Assembly: GCA_033977485.1 (NCBI GenBank)
Contig: CM066984.1
Coordinates: forward strand, 48,782,600 to 48,846,599
DNA from: Hydrangea macrophylla
Lineage: Eukaryota > Streptophyta > Magnoliopsida > Cornales > Hydrangeaceae
Reading direction: 5' to 3'
Length of the DNA: 64,000 nt
In this document: positions 21,599 through 33,622 of the stretch, piece after piece
Numbering within the stretch: the first letter of the stretch is position 1
Layout: the number at the start of each line of letters is the position of its first letter
Translations under genes and position numbers: made by a program
Notes under the pieces: model-generated
Database searches by the model: none
Seen by the model: only the letters and a program-made list of their open reading frames with translations
What the model was told of the DNA's origin: nothing

Positions 21599-22020
21599 CT
21601 TCACTGTCACAGTTCGATCCATCGAAGACCGTTCGAACGCTCGAACCTTCGATCGATTGAACACTGTTCAATCGCTTGAACTTTCTATTTCACAGAATGA
21701 TTTGAAAAAATTTACAGAATAATTTAAAATTAAAGCATATAATTTTTAAAATATTTAAAACTGTGAAAAGAACAAGCTGACAGAGAATCTGTCTCGACCG
21801 ATCGAAATCCATTCGATCGATCGAACATATCCAAAGTTCGATCGATCGAATCCAACATGCATCCAATGCAATCACAAATTTGTATTTTGCTGCAAAAATA
21901 CTGCAAAAATAGATCTGTGATGATGCAGTTTTGAAAACAGTTCTAAAATGAACATGCAAATCAAAACTAGTGTTCCAAAACGTATCTACAGATCCAAACA
22001 AGCGTGGCTCTGATACCAAT
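21599..22020 (-). mobile_element. Internal region of a minus-strand LTR element (no coding sequence recognised)
   Basis: This lies directly downstream, on the minus strand, of the LTR at 22,021-23,524 and its primer binding site. It contains several copies of the palindrome-like TTCGATCGATCGAA (near 21,651, 21,813 and 21,838) but no recognisable gag. It is cut by LINE-I on its left. Confidence 0.5.
22007..22018 (-). other. Primer binding site, initiator tRNA-Met type
   Basis: On the minus strand this reads TGGTATCAGAGC, the classic complement of plant initiator tRNA-Met. It lies two bases downstream of the LTR end (CCATCA). Confidence 0.85.
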
Positions 22021-23524
22021 TGATGGAAAAACTGGTTTAAATTAAAAGTTTAAACGTGTAGTGGAAAAGTCAAGTTATAAAAACTTATTGGTAGCCCAGG
22101 ATCTACTACCCGTCAATTCCATAGATGCGTACAGAGGGAGAGGAAATATACCTCAGGTCTTGAACCCAATTCTAAAAGCTTCTTTCTCCTTGATGGTGCA
22201 ACAACTTCCACTAGGCTGTCTTCACTCTTATGACTCCTGCAGATGCCTGCCAGAAGGAATGGGGTTGGTGGGAACCCTAATAGGGAGGATAGGGAAGGTT
22301 TAGGAAAACCTAAATAGTTTCTACAATTTCTACGTATAAAAACGAAGATTAAAAAACATTCAGTATGCAGCTGCCCTATTTATAGATTCCCATAACTGAC
22401 CTAACCTTCGAGCAATTGAAGTGTGTTCGATCGATTGAACCCTCGATCGATCAAATAACCCTCGAGCGATTGAACCTGCCTAGACTTCAATTGATCGAGA
22501 CTTCTTCGATCGATCGAACCTGCCTTGACATGATCCTCATGTGCCCTTCCAAGCTTCCTAGCAGAGCTAAGAGTAGGACCTCCTAGGCTCTTTATTGTTG
22601 GCTCAGACCAGTTTGTTAATTACCGTGACCAAACTCTTTGATCAGCAAACTAACTAACTGGTCAGTTAACATTTACTCCACTATAAAATGATAACTGAAC
22701 TCCAACGCAAAAGAACATATCTGAAGTGATAACTAGACTTGTATGTTGTACTAATGTCCCTCTACCTTCAGCATTCGTAATCATATTCAGGTAGTCGGAT
22801 AATTGTTACTATCAACCTGAATCATGATTACTTCTTGTATTCCTTGAGTCCCATTCACCTCTCATGATTACCAAACATGTTGATAACTCTTATCAACAAG
22901 ACTGTAGTACTCAGTAATCGACTTGGTGACATTCTCAAGGGAATGCTTACTCTGAAATAGAGGGTAGATTCTGTCTTGACAATATATGTTCACAACCCTA
23001 TGAACATGACATACCCAAGATACCCAGGTGTTGATCTTCTATAGACCTCACTGATTGGTAAGTCAAAGCAGCTATATCCACAGTATGTGTTCATAATTGT
23101 CGCAAGATTGAGAACACGTACCTTATACAAGTTATGAGTTCCTATCGACTATTGACAGTCTTGAGTGTCAATAGAAAAGCTCAGGTCCGTCAATGGACTA
23201 TAAGCACTAGCATATTAACTAAGAGTTACACTCTAGTGATTGAGATTAATTACTCCATCCAATGGTAGTTAATCATACTATAGTGTAAACCTAATGAGAT
23301 ATCCAGTCTCACCATCCACTGTGACAAGTTCTAAGTAACAAAGAACAGTAATTCATATCTCACTTGTACATATCTCATACATACACGAATTACTTCTATG
23401 ATACTTAAGGATAACAATCATCTTATGAAAGAAACATACATAACTAAATGTAAAGCCGATATCCATATATTAAAATGTCAATGTCTCATACATAAAGTAA
23501 TGGTTTGAGGGCATAAACCCAACA
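22021..23524 (-). mobile_element. Copia-type LTR, minus strand, about 1.5 kb
   Basis: On the minus strand it begins TGTTGGGTTTATGCCCTC and ends CCATCA, followed two bases later by the tRNA-Met primer site. TGTTGG plus a T-rich start is common in plant copia LTRs. It also carries TTCGATCGATCGAA-like motifs (22,420-22,530). It abuts a Tat/Ogre gag fragment on its right, into which it seems to have inserted. No second LTR is in the window. Confidence 0.72.
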
Positions 23525-23731
23525 CTATGGCGGTGGTACAACATGATGATTCGACAGTGGATTTCTAGTAACGTTCGAAGCTTTGACAAGAGGCTCTGAT
23601 ATTACCTTGTTATCAATGAGATCTTGAATTTCATATCTCAACCATGTGCGTCGATCCGTAGCATGGCCCTTTAATTGGTAAATTTTGCAATAGAGATTAA
23701 TTAGAAACACAACATCTCTATAGATATACAA
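23525..23731 (-). pseudogene. Gag C-terminal fragment of a Tat/Ogre-like element
   Basis: The 68-codon frame reads YCKIYQLKGHATDRRTWLRY, then EIQDLIDNKVISEP and NVTRNPLSNHH. This resembles the zinc-knuckle-to-protease linker of Tat/Ogre gag proteins (typically GH-T-D-C-W-L followed by KIQDLID and NPLPNH). The second knuckle Cys and the final Cys are absent (Arg in place of Cys), so it is a decayed copy. The identification is from memory of the family pattern, not a search. Confidence 0.6.
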
Positions 23732-23995
23732 ATCTCAGAGCCAATGTAATGTCCATATAGAGATGGCATAGTCCCAACATGATCATAGGGAACTCACAAT
23801 TAGGTTCAATTAAATGCAACTTAATCCCAACACAAAATGAATCCTAATTACAAGTATCAACCTACATGGATGAATGCATATTTACATGAACATAAACATG
23901 AACAAGAGTAAACTATGAACTATTCATTGATTTGGACCATTTAGCCTCTGGATTTAAGTTTAATTAATTATTATTAAAATATGGTTTAAGCTTCT
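23732..23995 (-). repeat. Fragment of LARD-family LTR, minus strand, left of LINE-E
   Basis: The reverse complement of about 23,830-23,990 matches the LARD 5' LTR near 49,540-49,700 (ACCATGTTTTAATAATGATT, TTCTTGTTCATGAACAT, CATCCATGT, TTGTAATTAGGA). Bases 23,983-23,995 (TGGTTTAAGCTTC) are the left target duplication of LINE-E. The other half of the fragment is at 33,783-34,472. Confidence 0.65.
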
Positions 23996-24229
23996 TTTTT
24001 TTTTTTCAGAAAATGGTAAATATATTCCAAAAAAAAGGATGTACAAATGTACAAGGGGCATACCCCAGGATAAGCATGAAGCACGAGCATGAGGACTGTG
24101 GCAAAGAAGCCACTCAAAATAAAAGGCAAGAACCAACACCAAGGTCCTTACAATGCAAAATCAATTCCTAATCCAGAGAAGAGGAGAAACAAAACCACAA
24201 CAAGAAGGAAAAACAAATAAAATAAAAAA

Positions 24230-26518
24230 CCTACTTAATTCCAAACACTAGCATGTATATCAAGTAGGGGTGATGTTTCCATTGAAGTCTAAATTGAATG
24301 TTGATTTGAGACACCAAGAGCTACAATAACTGTTCTTTAGGAGTGGATTTTCCTTTGAAGGTCCTAGAGTTCCTCTCCTTCCAAAGACCATAGACAGCAA
24401 CCCCAAGACAAATTTTGGGGATAGCTTTTTGAATGTTCTTCCCCTTCCAATGTTGTGTTATCCACTGGATAGTTGTATCCCAGTCTGTCCTATTCCATCT
24501 AAGCTCACACCTTTGCATCAAATCCTGCCAAATAAAAGAAGCATAAGTGCACTCAAAGAATAAATGGTTATGTGTTTCCATATGGCTATGGCAAAACACA
24601 CAAGCAAGAGGCCCATGGGTATAAGCATAGATTCTATCATGGGTAGCGAGTCTATTTTGGACAGCAATCCAAAGAAAAAATTGTTGTCTAGGAGTACAAC
24701 CTGAAAACCATACAATGTTGTCCCAAGGGACCACAGGGGCACCATCTCTAAAATGGGCCCAAATGTGTGCAAAAGAAAAACTCCCAGAAGGAGAGACGGT
24801 CCAAGAAATACTATCTGACAATCCAGTAGGCTTATACATAGTATTTAAGATGTTTCTAACTTCATTCAAGCCTATGGAGTTAGACAAGGGCCACCTCCAA
24901 TCATTGTTACTTATGATGGCCTCAACTTTAGCGTTAGAGTCAATTGCAGCATCGTAAGCAATCCTACTAGTATATTTTCAAACAAAGGACCAATGGGAAG
25001 CCAGTTATCAAACCAAAGGGAAGTATGTTTACCATCACCAATCTTATGGGATAGGATAGGTCTAACCATTTCCCTAAGTTTTAATACTTTCTTCCAATAC
25101 CAGGAACAATGGCTTGGGGCTTTAACTTCCCAAAAACTTTTAGTTTTAATCATGTACATGTGTACCCACTCTTTCCATAATGACTTATTTTTAGGATCAA
25201 GAAGGTTACCAATATGCTTTAAGTTCAGTAGGGTATTTGTGAGATATATATCTTTAAACCCCAGTCCCCCTTCTTTTTTTGGTTTGCAAACCTTAGCCCA
25301 AGCAATTTTGGCCCCATGGCCCTTCTCTGTGGAGCCAGACCAAAGGAATCTCATTAAAGCTTGATCCACCTGTTTAAGAACCCCTTTAGGGAGAATGAAC
25401 ATCCCTGACCAATATTGTTGGATCCCTATCAAGACAGATTGTACAAGCTGAGCCCTACCTGCATAAGATAAAAATTTAGATTTCCAGGAGGTGATTCTAG
25501 AACAAATATTGTTAATTAACTCAGCACAATGGCATTTTTTCAATTTAGTTGTAATCAAAGGAACTCCAAGGTACCTCATAGGTAAAGAACCTTTAGTAAA
25601 TTGGAGTACTCTCAGAATATCATTAGCCACTTGGCCTTCAATCCCATAAAAGAAGACAACTTTTAGCATTGTTTGCTTGAAGATCAGAGAATTCATAAAT
25701 TTGATTTAAGGTTTTTCGAACCACCTTTGCAGAATTAATATCACCATTAAGTAAGATAATTAAATCGTCAGCAAAGCACATTTAATTTATCACATTTCCA
25801 ATGATATTTAAACTGGTCATTTTGAATATTGTTGTGGAAAAGTTGGCTAAGAACCTCCATGACGAGAACAAAGAGATAAGGAGAGATTGGATCGCCTTGC
25901 CTAAGTCCTCTTGCACCATCGAAGTAGCCCACATATTCCCCATTAAAGTTAATGGAGTATCTAGGGGTAGTAACACAAGCAGTAATCCATTTTCTAAGCT
26001 AAGGAGGAAATCCCAAAATCTCAAGAATATCAAACAAGAATTTCTAATTAACACTATCATATGCTTTCATGAGGTCAACCTTAGCCGCAACTCTAGGTTT
26101 CCCACCACTTTTGTGATAGTCTCTAAGAAGATCTTGAGCAAGCAAGACATTATCACTAATTTTCCTACCCTTAACAAAAGCAGATTGTGCTTGATCAATA
26201 ATAGAAGGAAAACAAGATTGGAGCCTATTCGCAATTATTTTTGAGATACATTTGTAAATGGTATTACAACAAGAAATAGGTCTAAAGTCCCCCATTTTAG
26301 AAGGGTTGGGCACTTTAGGAATCAGAGCAATGATAGTAGCATTAGACTCTCTTAACATTTCCCCTGAATTAAAAAATTCTTGAATAGCTTCTATAACAGT
26401 AGACCCAACAGTCGGCCAAGAGTTTTTAAAGAAAAATGCATTAAAACCATCTGGGCCAGGGGCCTTGTTATTATGCAAGCTAAAAAAAGTGTGTTTAATC
26501 TCATCAGAAGTGGGGATC
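24230..26518 (-). pseudogene. LINE-E ORF2, 3' part (RT and zf-RVT)
   Basis: Read from right to left it has HNNKAPGPDGFNAFFFKNSW, SKMGDFRPISCCNTIYKCIS, AKVDLMKAYDSVN, then a damaged stretch around the CFADD motif (near 25,770). GVPLITTKLKK, SYAGRAQLVQSVLIG and WKKVLKLREMVRP follow, then zf-RVT with CVFCHSHMETHNHLFFEC and CLGVAVYGLWKERNSRTF. Several frame changes and a stop near 24,321 show decay. The solo LTR separates it from the 5' part between EDLDRI and NKAPGPDG. Confidence 0.88.
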
Positions 26519-26779
26519 TATAGACACCCCAATTTTGACCAACCGTCGAATTTAGGAGAGTGTCGCCTCCGTATCCGATGATAACAAGGATCGGAAGATT
26601 CGAAGTATTCCAAGCTCTTCAGAAAGTTCTCTAAAACGCGGTAAAATTTCACAGAAAAGAGAAAATACTAGGTATTTAAGAGAATTCAGGTATAAAACAC
26701 AATTTTCGGAAAAGATCTTCAAGAATAAATTGCTTTGAGAAAAAGGAAGAGCCAAAAAAGGAAAAGCTCAACAAAAGCG

Positions 26780-27075
26780 GCACACGGCAGATACCGCGGC
26801 ATTCACTGAATGCCGCACGGCAGTCAGTGAATGCCGGCCCGGCATTCACCAAATGCCGCCAACATTTTCTGACTGCCGTTATCTTTTAAAGTCCGTATTT
26901 TGCAGTGCAATACGTATGTGTATGCAGATAAGAACAAAAAACTGATAAAGTAAGACTGACAAAAACGCAGCAATCAATTAATTGCCGCGGCATTTGATGA
27001 GTGTCGCACGGCAGTCACGTAGTGCCGCGGCGGCATTCACAGAATGCCGCGACAGTTTCTTGACTGCCGCCCTGG
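26780..27075 (+). repeat. Cluster of CGGCATTC/GAATGCCG palindromes in LTR U3
   Basis: This is a run of GC-rich inverted repeats. The best, GCGGCATTCACTGAATGCCGC-like, spans 26,796-26,816 and is a perfect palindrome around one central base. Variants follow at 26,815-26,880 and again at 26,985-27,070 (CGGCATTTGATGAGTGTCG, CGGCATTCACAGAATGCCG). The cluster ends about 110 bp before the TATA box. Confidence 0.85.
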
Positions 27076-27180
27076 GCAGCAGTCTGTCTAAATTCAGAAA
27101 GTACACATTGTACCACCAAATGAGAGAATTACACCTGTTTTTTGCTCCGAAATTCACCAAAAATACCTGGTAATTTTGCC

Positions 27181-27188
27181 TATAAAAG
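27181..27188 (+). promoter_or_regulatory. TATA box of the solo LTR
   Basis: TATAAAAG lies about 110 bp downstream of the palindrome cluster. It corresponds in position to TATATAA at 48,044 in the LARD 5' LTR. Confidence 0.65.
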
Positions 27189-29399
27189 AGAAGGGATCTT
27201 CCTTGAAAGAGGGAGAATACAACAAGAGCTACCCACTACATACAACATCCATCACTCCACCAACATTTTTTGAGAGAAAAAAAGAGTTGAGAGAACTAGA
27301 AGAGCTTGGAAGATCTTCAAAGAAAAGAAAACTTTGAGGATAGTTTGGAGGTGATCCTCTAAACCATAAGTCATTTATTTACATTCTTTCTCTTTTAAAT
27401 CATTAATCCTCAAACTACTTTGTTTTCTTTTGTTTTATTTCTTTTGCTAATCATACTTCTTTCTTGAGACTCTTAGAGATTCTCAATGTCTCTTTTGAAA
27501 TCTCTTGAACATGATCTTTTGAATCCCATGTAGGCTTATGCTTCCCATGGGAGTCAAAGTTGATCACCACTTAATAGATGGATCCAAGTCCATACTCATG
27601 ATTTGGGTCCTCTAAACTTGATGTCTTGGGGAATCCTTTCTATATTCCTTTGAGACCCATGAGTAGTAGTCATGTCTCCATCTCCAATGACCATCAAATG
27701 GTAGGAGAATGTAGTTTTGAGTCTAAGCCCATCTCCATGGTTTAGATTCCTTATCTTGTAGATTCCATGAAGTCCATCCATACTTCACTTGAAATCTATG
27801 AAAAATAAAAGTTTTAGTCTCCAATGGCCATCAAATGGTAGGAGAAGTGGTTTGGTTTAACCCAACTTCATGGTTTAATAGTTGGGGTTACCAAATAAAA
27901 GTTGAACTTGACAAATGAAAACAGTGAGTTCACAAACTGTTTTTGATCAAAGATTTTTAGTTCGAAATCTAACCGTTGAAATCAAGTGAAACCAACGGGA
28001 AAGTGTCAATAACACAATGTTCTACCACTGAAATTTTTGTTTTTTGATTGTTTCGTGTTTAGAATGATTTGGTCATGAGTTTTGTGAAGTAACAATAATC
28101 TGTCCAGAATTTCAGAATAGTTTCAGAACAGCAAACTGGTTTTAAAATTGATAGATCAGAGCTCTAACCAAGTTTTCATGACCTCTAATAATTTTTTATA
28201 AGATCCTTAATGTGTCATGAAGGTTCCCTAAAAAGAATGAAGCAATTCGGATTTGTTTGCTATTTTTAAAAAATCATACAAGATCTCTGGACAGAGAGTT
28301 GTAAAACGCTGAGTGATGCCTAGTGTTTTCCACATTCCCGGAGATCTAACCGTTCAAACCTTGATTTTCTTTCTGGGTTAGAAACTAGACTAACAGAGGC
28401 ATAACATATCCAAAACGCGTTAAGATCCAACCGTTGGAAGTATTTTATTTCATTTTTTTAAGATCTGGTCTGCTCTCTATAATTCATAAAAAACTGCTAC
28501 TGTTTTTGTCTAATCTTATTTATTTCAACTCAAATGGTTCACTAATGTCTTGAGATTCAAATCATGTTTTGAATAATGATAATTTAGCTTAAATCCGGAG
28601 GTTAAGTGATCCAAATTAGTGAATAAATCCATGTTTCATTCTTGTTCACATTCACTCATCCATGTTCATCTAATGCCCATGATTAGAAATAGGTATTGAA
28701 TAAATTTGGATTTCATGCTTGTTAGATCTAAGCTAGGGAATAGGATTGATTATTTGACATCATATTATTATGTGAAGCATGTGGACTAATCTTTGTTTTG
28801 CAGCGCATTTGGGGTACAATTTCTCATCTCCCTTCTAGTTTATTTCATTCCTTGATTTTATTGATTTTTTAACCTCATGCGCGACACCTTAGAATTAGGA
28901 GCTTGCCTTATATGTATATATGATTAGAGACTTTTTTCTTAGGATTTTCTTTTGTTTGTATGCATCGCACGTTTAAATATCGCTGCTGGATCCCGGGTAA
29001 GTTCTCTTGTTCCTTATTGCATATCATATTGCTTGTTACTTGAAATATGTGATTTATGAATGATATTTTGGCCATTAGCAATTTTACACCCTTTGGACAT
29101 GTTTTTGTGATGTATACGTATATATGTATTAGTTGAGGGCATGCTTAGATTAATAAATTTGATTAAAAGGATGTTGAGTAGAGGCCTATCGCAAGATAGG
29201 ATGAGAGAGGGTGTTTTAGTCCGACGGGCTCCTTCCTCTCTCATTCCATAATCCCCGGACCTAGTTAATCTCTGGTTTCTAAAAGATCAGTTTGCTTTTA
29301 ATGGTTTCTTAATTCTCCTTTTAAAAAATTAAGTGGCGACTCATTTGTTTTTTAATTTGATTTTGAAAAGCTGTGGGTAAGAAAAATGCGATATCCACA

Positions 29400-30726
29400 G
29401 GATCCTATCAAGATCCTCCAAGAAATTCTCTGGTATTCTTTTATAGATAACCCTCCTCAGAGCTTCTATCCCAGGGTAATTGGTATTAGCAGAAGTACCC
29501 AGCAAATCTTTAAAATGCCATAAAGCCTCCAATTTTGCATCCTCAATGTTGCGAGTAAAGGAACCATCAGGTTTTTCTAGTTTAAAAATCCTTTTCCTAT
29601 TTCGCCTATTTTTGATATGTTGGAAAAAGTATTTAGAATTTTTGTCTCCTGTTTTTAACCATTGAACTCTCGATTTCTGTTTTAAGGTTTCTTCCTCAAT
29701 CCAAATTGCTTTCAGGAAATTAGATAAACATTGTTTCTGCTTGGAAACAAGAGAGGGGGAACACGGCCTATTGAGGAGGTCAGACTGAGCCTTTTTAAGG
29801 TCAATCCTAGCTTTATCAGCTAACAATTTTTCTTTTTAAACAAAAATTTTGCTAAATAGCTTTAACTCATGTTTAACCATTCTAAGTTTGTGGCAAACTT
29901 GATACTGATTTGTACCATTAACAGTAGTATTCCAAGCATTAGAAATAGTAGGATTGTAAAGATCAAGTTGTGTCCAATAGTTAAAGAATTTAAAAGCTTT
30001 ACCCTTCCTCCTAGAACATTTGTCAAGATAGAGGACAAGAGGGGAATGGTCAGATATACCTGGTTCATGGAAATGAGCATATGATTCAGAAAAATTGTCC
30101 AGCCAAGTTTGGTTTACCAGAGCCCTGTCCAATTTCCTTTGAGTATAGTCTGGTCTACCATATCTACAATTACTCTAGGTGTAAAATTCTCCCAGAAATG
30201 TCAAGTCAGTTAAGCAAAGAGAATTAACCACATTTCTAAAGTCGGAAATATCAGAGTTTAAACCAAATTCTGGATCAGAGACTTCAGTGGTGTTTAAGAC
30301 CACATTGAAGTCTCCAAGGATAACATGATTTATATTGAAATTAAATTGGGACTTTAATTCAGACCATAAGTTTTTCCTTTCCTGTCCTGTGTTAAATCCA
30401 TAAATGAAAGAAGCCTCGAATTGAACACTAAAATCATCATTTGCAATGTCAACATGAATTATTTGGGGAGAGACCCTAAGAACAGTGAGATTAATCTTAT
30501 CAGGATTCCACCCCACCCAAATTCTCCCAACAGAATTTGGGGTGCAGTTGGAGACATAGTCCCAGTCCTTAAAAATTTTCCGTTTTATATTTTCCTCATT
30601 AGGATACCTGACTTTAGTTTCAATAAGGCCAAGAACATCAATATTATTATCATATATGAATTTAGCAACCTCAAATTGTTTAAGGGGCTGGTTGAGGCCC
30701 CTAATATTCCAGGAGCACACAATCAT
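29400..30726 (-). pseudogene. LINE-E ORF2, 5' part (endonuclease and linker)
   Basis: The endonuclease starts MIVCSWNIRGLNQPLKQFEV at 30,726. It keeps the Glu in LIETKV, GDFN (VILGDFNVVLN) and SDHSPLV. Stops and a frame change occur near 30,175 and 29,836. The linker (EEETLKQKSRVQWLKTGDKN, RRNRKRIFKLEKPDG) runs up to the solo LTR. The ORF2 start overlaps the ORF1 end (stop at 30,701) by 26 nt. Confidence 0.88.
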
Positions 30727-32284
30727 TAAGAACGTTTATGAGATTGTTTCCTCTTACCTGAAGAACCCCTTTGCTTGTCCTTCTTTGAATGGTGAATATA
30801 TAGAGTGCCAGAAGAGTTAGGAGACTGACCTGAGTAGTTAATGGCAGTAGGAGTGAGAGCTTCCTCTGGTTGGTCATCAGATATGATCCCAAACCATGAC
30901 CTGGGTTATCTGATAATTCAGAGTTTTGGTGATGAGGAGCAGGCAGCAATTGAGCTGAGCTCTTATCTTCAAGGTATGTTTGCCCCTCACCTCTAGTTTG
31001 GGATTCCTGGTATACATTATCATCAGAACAGGATGGCTCGTTCGCACCAAGGACCTGTTCTGAGGCACTAGGGGTCTCAGCAAAAGGAGGATGCTGCTTA
31101 GGAGGAATAGAAACAGTGACCAAGAGAGGAGAATTGAGTACTATAGAGTCCCCACCAACTGGGTTAGAGACAGGAACCTCGGCATTCGGGTGGCAATCGG
31201 AAGTGATCACAGTAGATGCAGTTTCAGTATTTGCATCTAATACAGCAAACATATTATTTTGTGACTCCTTATTCTCTCTAAGAGATTTATCTTCCAAAGA
31301 AGACAGAGATGCCGAAGGACAATTATCCTGAGGTGGAAAGGAAGAAGAGGGAGTATTAGCAACCGAAGGATACATACCTGTTTCTCTACTTTCAGCATTA
31401 GTGTAGAAACCCTTGGATTTAATTTTCCAACCCCCTTCATTGTCCCCTTGAACATAAACCCCGTGGGTACTGGTAGAATGAACATGTGGCTGGGTTTGGG
31501 CCTTAGGTAATTTAGAACAGTCGTGACCAAATTTGGAGCATTTGGTACATCGAATTGGAGTCCATTGATACTCAATCGGGAGCGCAATTTGCTCCAATTC
31601 ACCACTGATAGGATCTTCAAACTCGATAATCAGCTCAAGAAGGATCTCATCCTTAGCATCAAGCTCAATACAAATTCGAGCAAATGATATTCTTCTGCAA
31701 GCAGTCGTAACTCTAGCGACATGGAGGGGCTTACCAATGGCACTTGCAATGTAGCTTAGACCTGTGGGGTTCCAATATTCAAGTGGGATATTGTAAATAT
31801 GGACCCAAACTGGAATTTTGGTTATTGCTTCCTTAGATAAAGTAAGCCCTGCATGCCAATTTTGAAGTATAATTGGTTGACCTGCAAGATGCCATGGCCC
31901 GCCTTCAAGAATGGATAAGCTCTCCTCGGCAGAATCGAATTTAAAGAAATAGAAACCATTATCGGTAGCAACCATGTCATTTAGGCCAGCTTTACCCCAC
32001 AGTCTGGTCCTAGCATTTTTAACAAATGAGAAAGGGAGTTTCTTCCCTATGAAGTAGCCAACAAGGGTATTCTCCCAAGCAAAACTGCCTTCTATGCGGA
32101 CTTCGTTAGGCATGGTTATAAGTTTCCTTTGAGGACCATCTTTTGGTTTGACATAAGATAAACGAAAATCTTTACCAACTGTAGGAGTAATAATAGAGGC
32201 CCAAGTTTTGGCCTGAGGAGAACCAGACCCATCTCCACTCTGAGCTGGGACAGAAGGATGACCCGGACTAACTTTGGGGCCCAC
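30701..32284 (-). pseudogene. LINE-E ORF1, C-terminal part with DUF4283 and zinc knuckle
   Basis: It is open over 527 codons. It has WASIITPTVGKDFRLSYVKP, then DUF4283 (ENTLVGYFIGKKLPFSFV, LEGGPWHLAGQPIIL, PVWVHIYNIPLEYWNPTG), CRRISFARICIEL, the knuckle CTKCSKFGHDC and a long polar tail. The ORF2 ATG (30,726) lies inside its end. It is shifted relative to the upstream ORF1 piece near 32,285-32,292, so the protein is broken. Confidence 0.88.
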
Positions 32285-32291
32285 AGAGGTA

Positions 32292-33622
32292 TCATTTTTT
32301 ATCCTGAGGTATCAATTTCTTGGGGGTAGGACACCTCAGCAACATCAAACCAGAACTTGCGGGCATAGTGGCTGAGCCCAAGTGCGCCAAATAGGTGGGT
32401 TGTAAGGGAGTAGGCATACCTCCCAAAGGATATGTAGCTATTGCGTTAGAAACACACTGATCAGCTGAGCTGTTGGCACTAGTAGTCAAACTCCCACTAG
32501 ACATGTGAGCCGGGTTTGAGGTGATAGCTGAGCCAGCAGTGGGCTCGGCAGCTTTGACAACATTCATTCCAGCTGGCTCATTTGAAAAGGCAAGAGGAAG
32601 TGTTGATTCCACGCGTGGATGGGGGTGGGTAAGCACTGGACCAAAAGCCAACAAGTTTTCGGAATTTGTGGCCAAGTGGCCAGAAACCATGTGCACATTT
32701 AATGAGTGTAGAGGGGTAGGTGTCCCCCCCATTTGACCGTTGGCCTGTGAGGCAGTTTCACGCGCCACAAACTCATTGGGAGTGGTTTTGGCTTCGTTAG
32801 ACGGATCAAAAGATGTGTATACATTATTCTTGGGGTTTGCACTAGGATCAAAAACAGGAACACTTGAAGAACAATCATCCCCATACTGTATTAACCCAGC
32901 ATTTTTGGACAGATTTAATGTAAGGCTCGGGAAATCAGTTCCTTCCAAGGCAAAAGAGAAGCTTTCCTTAACCCCAGTAGGAGTAATGCCTTGAGGAGAG
33001 GGTGTGAGTTGGACAAGATTTAAAGCAGTTGGTTGGGGAGCACCTGGGCAAATGTCAAAAGGCTATATCTGTGTGTCTTTCCAATTTATGCTTCCTCTAT
33101 AATTGCCTTTACCCCCCCCCCCCTACTACCATTAATCTTGAAAGGGGTTCTCCCAGCAAAGGTTCTTCCCCCATGATTGGGAACAGAACAAGGGGGAGTA
33201 ACCTTAGCTACATCCTGAGATTCCCTCCTCTCAGCAAGAAGATGTCTTAGCTGGGTGTTTTCTTCAATCAATCTGGAATTTATTCTAATGGATGCTTCAT
33301 AACCAACCTTGAGTGGGTGATCCAAAAGCAATCCTTCATCATCTTCCTCGGTTTCTGATCTAGGCTTGGTGCCTACTTTCTCATTGAACATCTGAGTATG
33401 AGTAGAAGAGCCCTGTAAGTCATCCTTAGCAACCAAAGATTCATTTTCCTTCATAGTAATACAAGCAGCTTTGAGGGAGGGTGGATCTGAGGTAGCAATG
33501 ACATCAACACTAGTGTTTGGTATGGCTGAGACATTTGAACTTTGACCACTCTTAGTTTCAGTAGCAGGATTTAAAACTCTCATAGCCTTAAATTTATCCA
33601 TCATTGAATCAATTGCAATCAC
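32292..33622 (-). pseudogene. LINE-E ORF1, N-terminal part, frameshifted
   Basis: The likely start is the ATG at 33,622 or shortly after (MIAIDSMMDKFKAMRV). A polar, low-complexity region follows in two frames (33,622-33,086 and 32,948-32,292). The switch lies near a run of about 13 C's at 33,111-33,123, which probably slipped. Plant LINE ORF1 N-termini are poorly conserved, so this is called from position. Confidence 0.75.

Larger units (their letters stand above)
26519..29399 (+). mobile_element. Solo LTR of the LARD family, inserted in LINE-E ORF2
   Basis: It starts TATAGACACCCC (the TG end mutated to TA) and ends GCGATATCCACA. It is flanked by a perfect 5-bp duplication GGATC (26,514-26,518 and 29,400-29,404). 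It is about 2.9 kb and colinear with the LARD 5' LTR at 47,334-50,414. It contains the palindrome cluster (26,780-27,075) and a TATA box (27,181). No internal sequence follows, so it is a solo LTR formed by LTR-LTR recombination. Confidence 0.93.

Noticed and set aside
26982..27173. 63-codon frames on both strands over the palindrome cluster (also at 47,687-48,120)
   Set aside because: They are open on both strands because the sequence is a series of palindromes. The peptides are mirror products of the CGGCATTC repeats.
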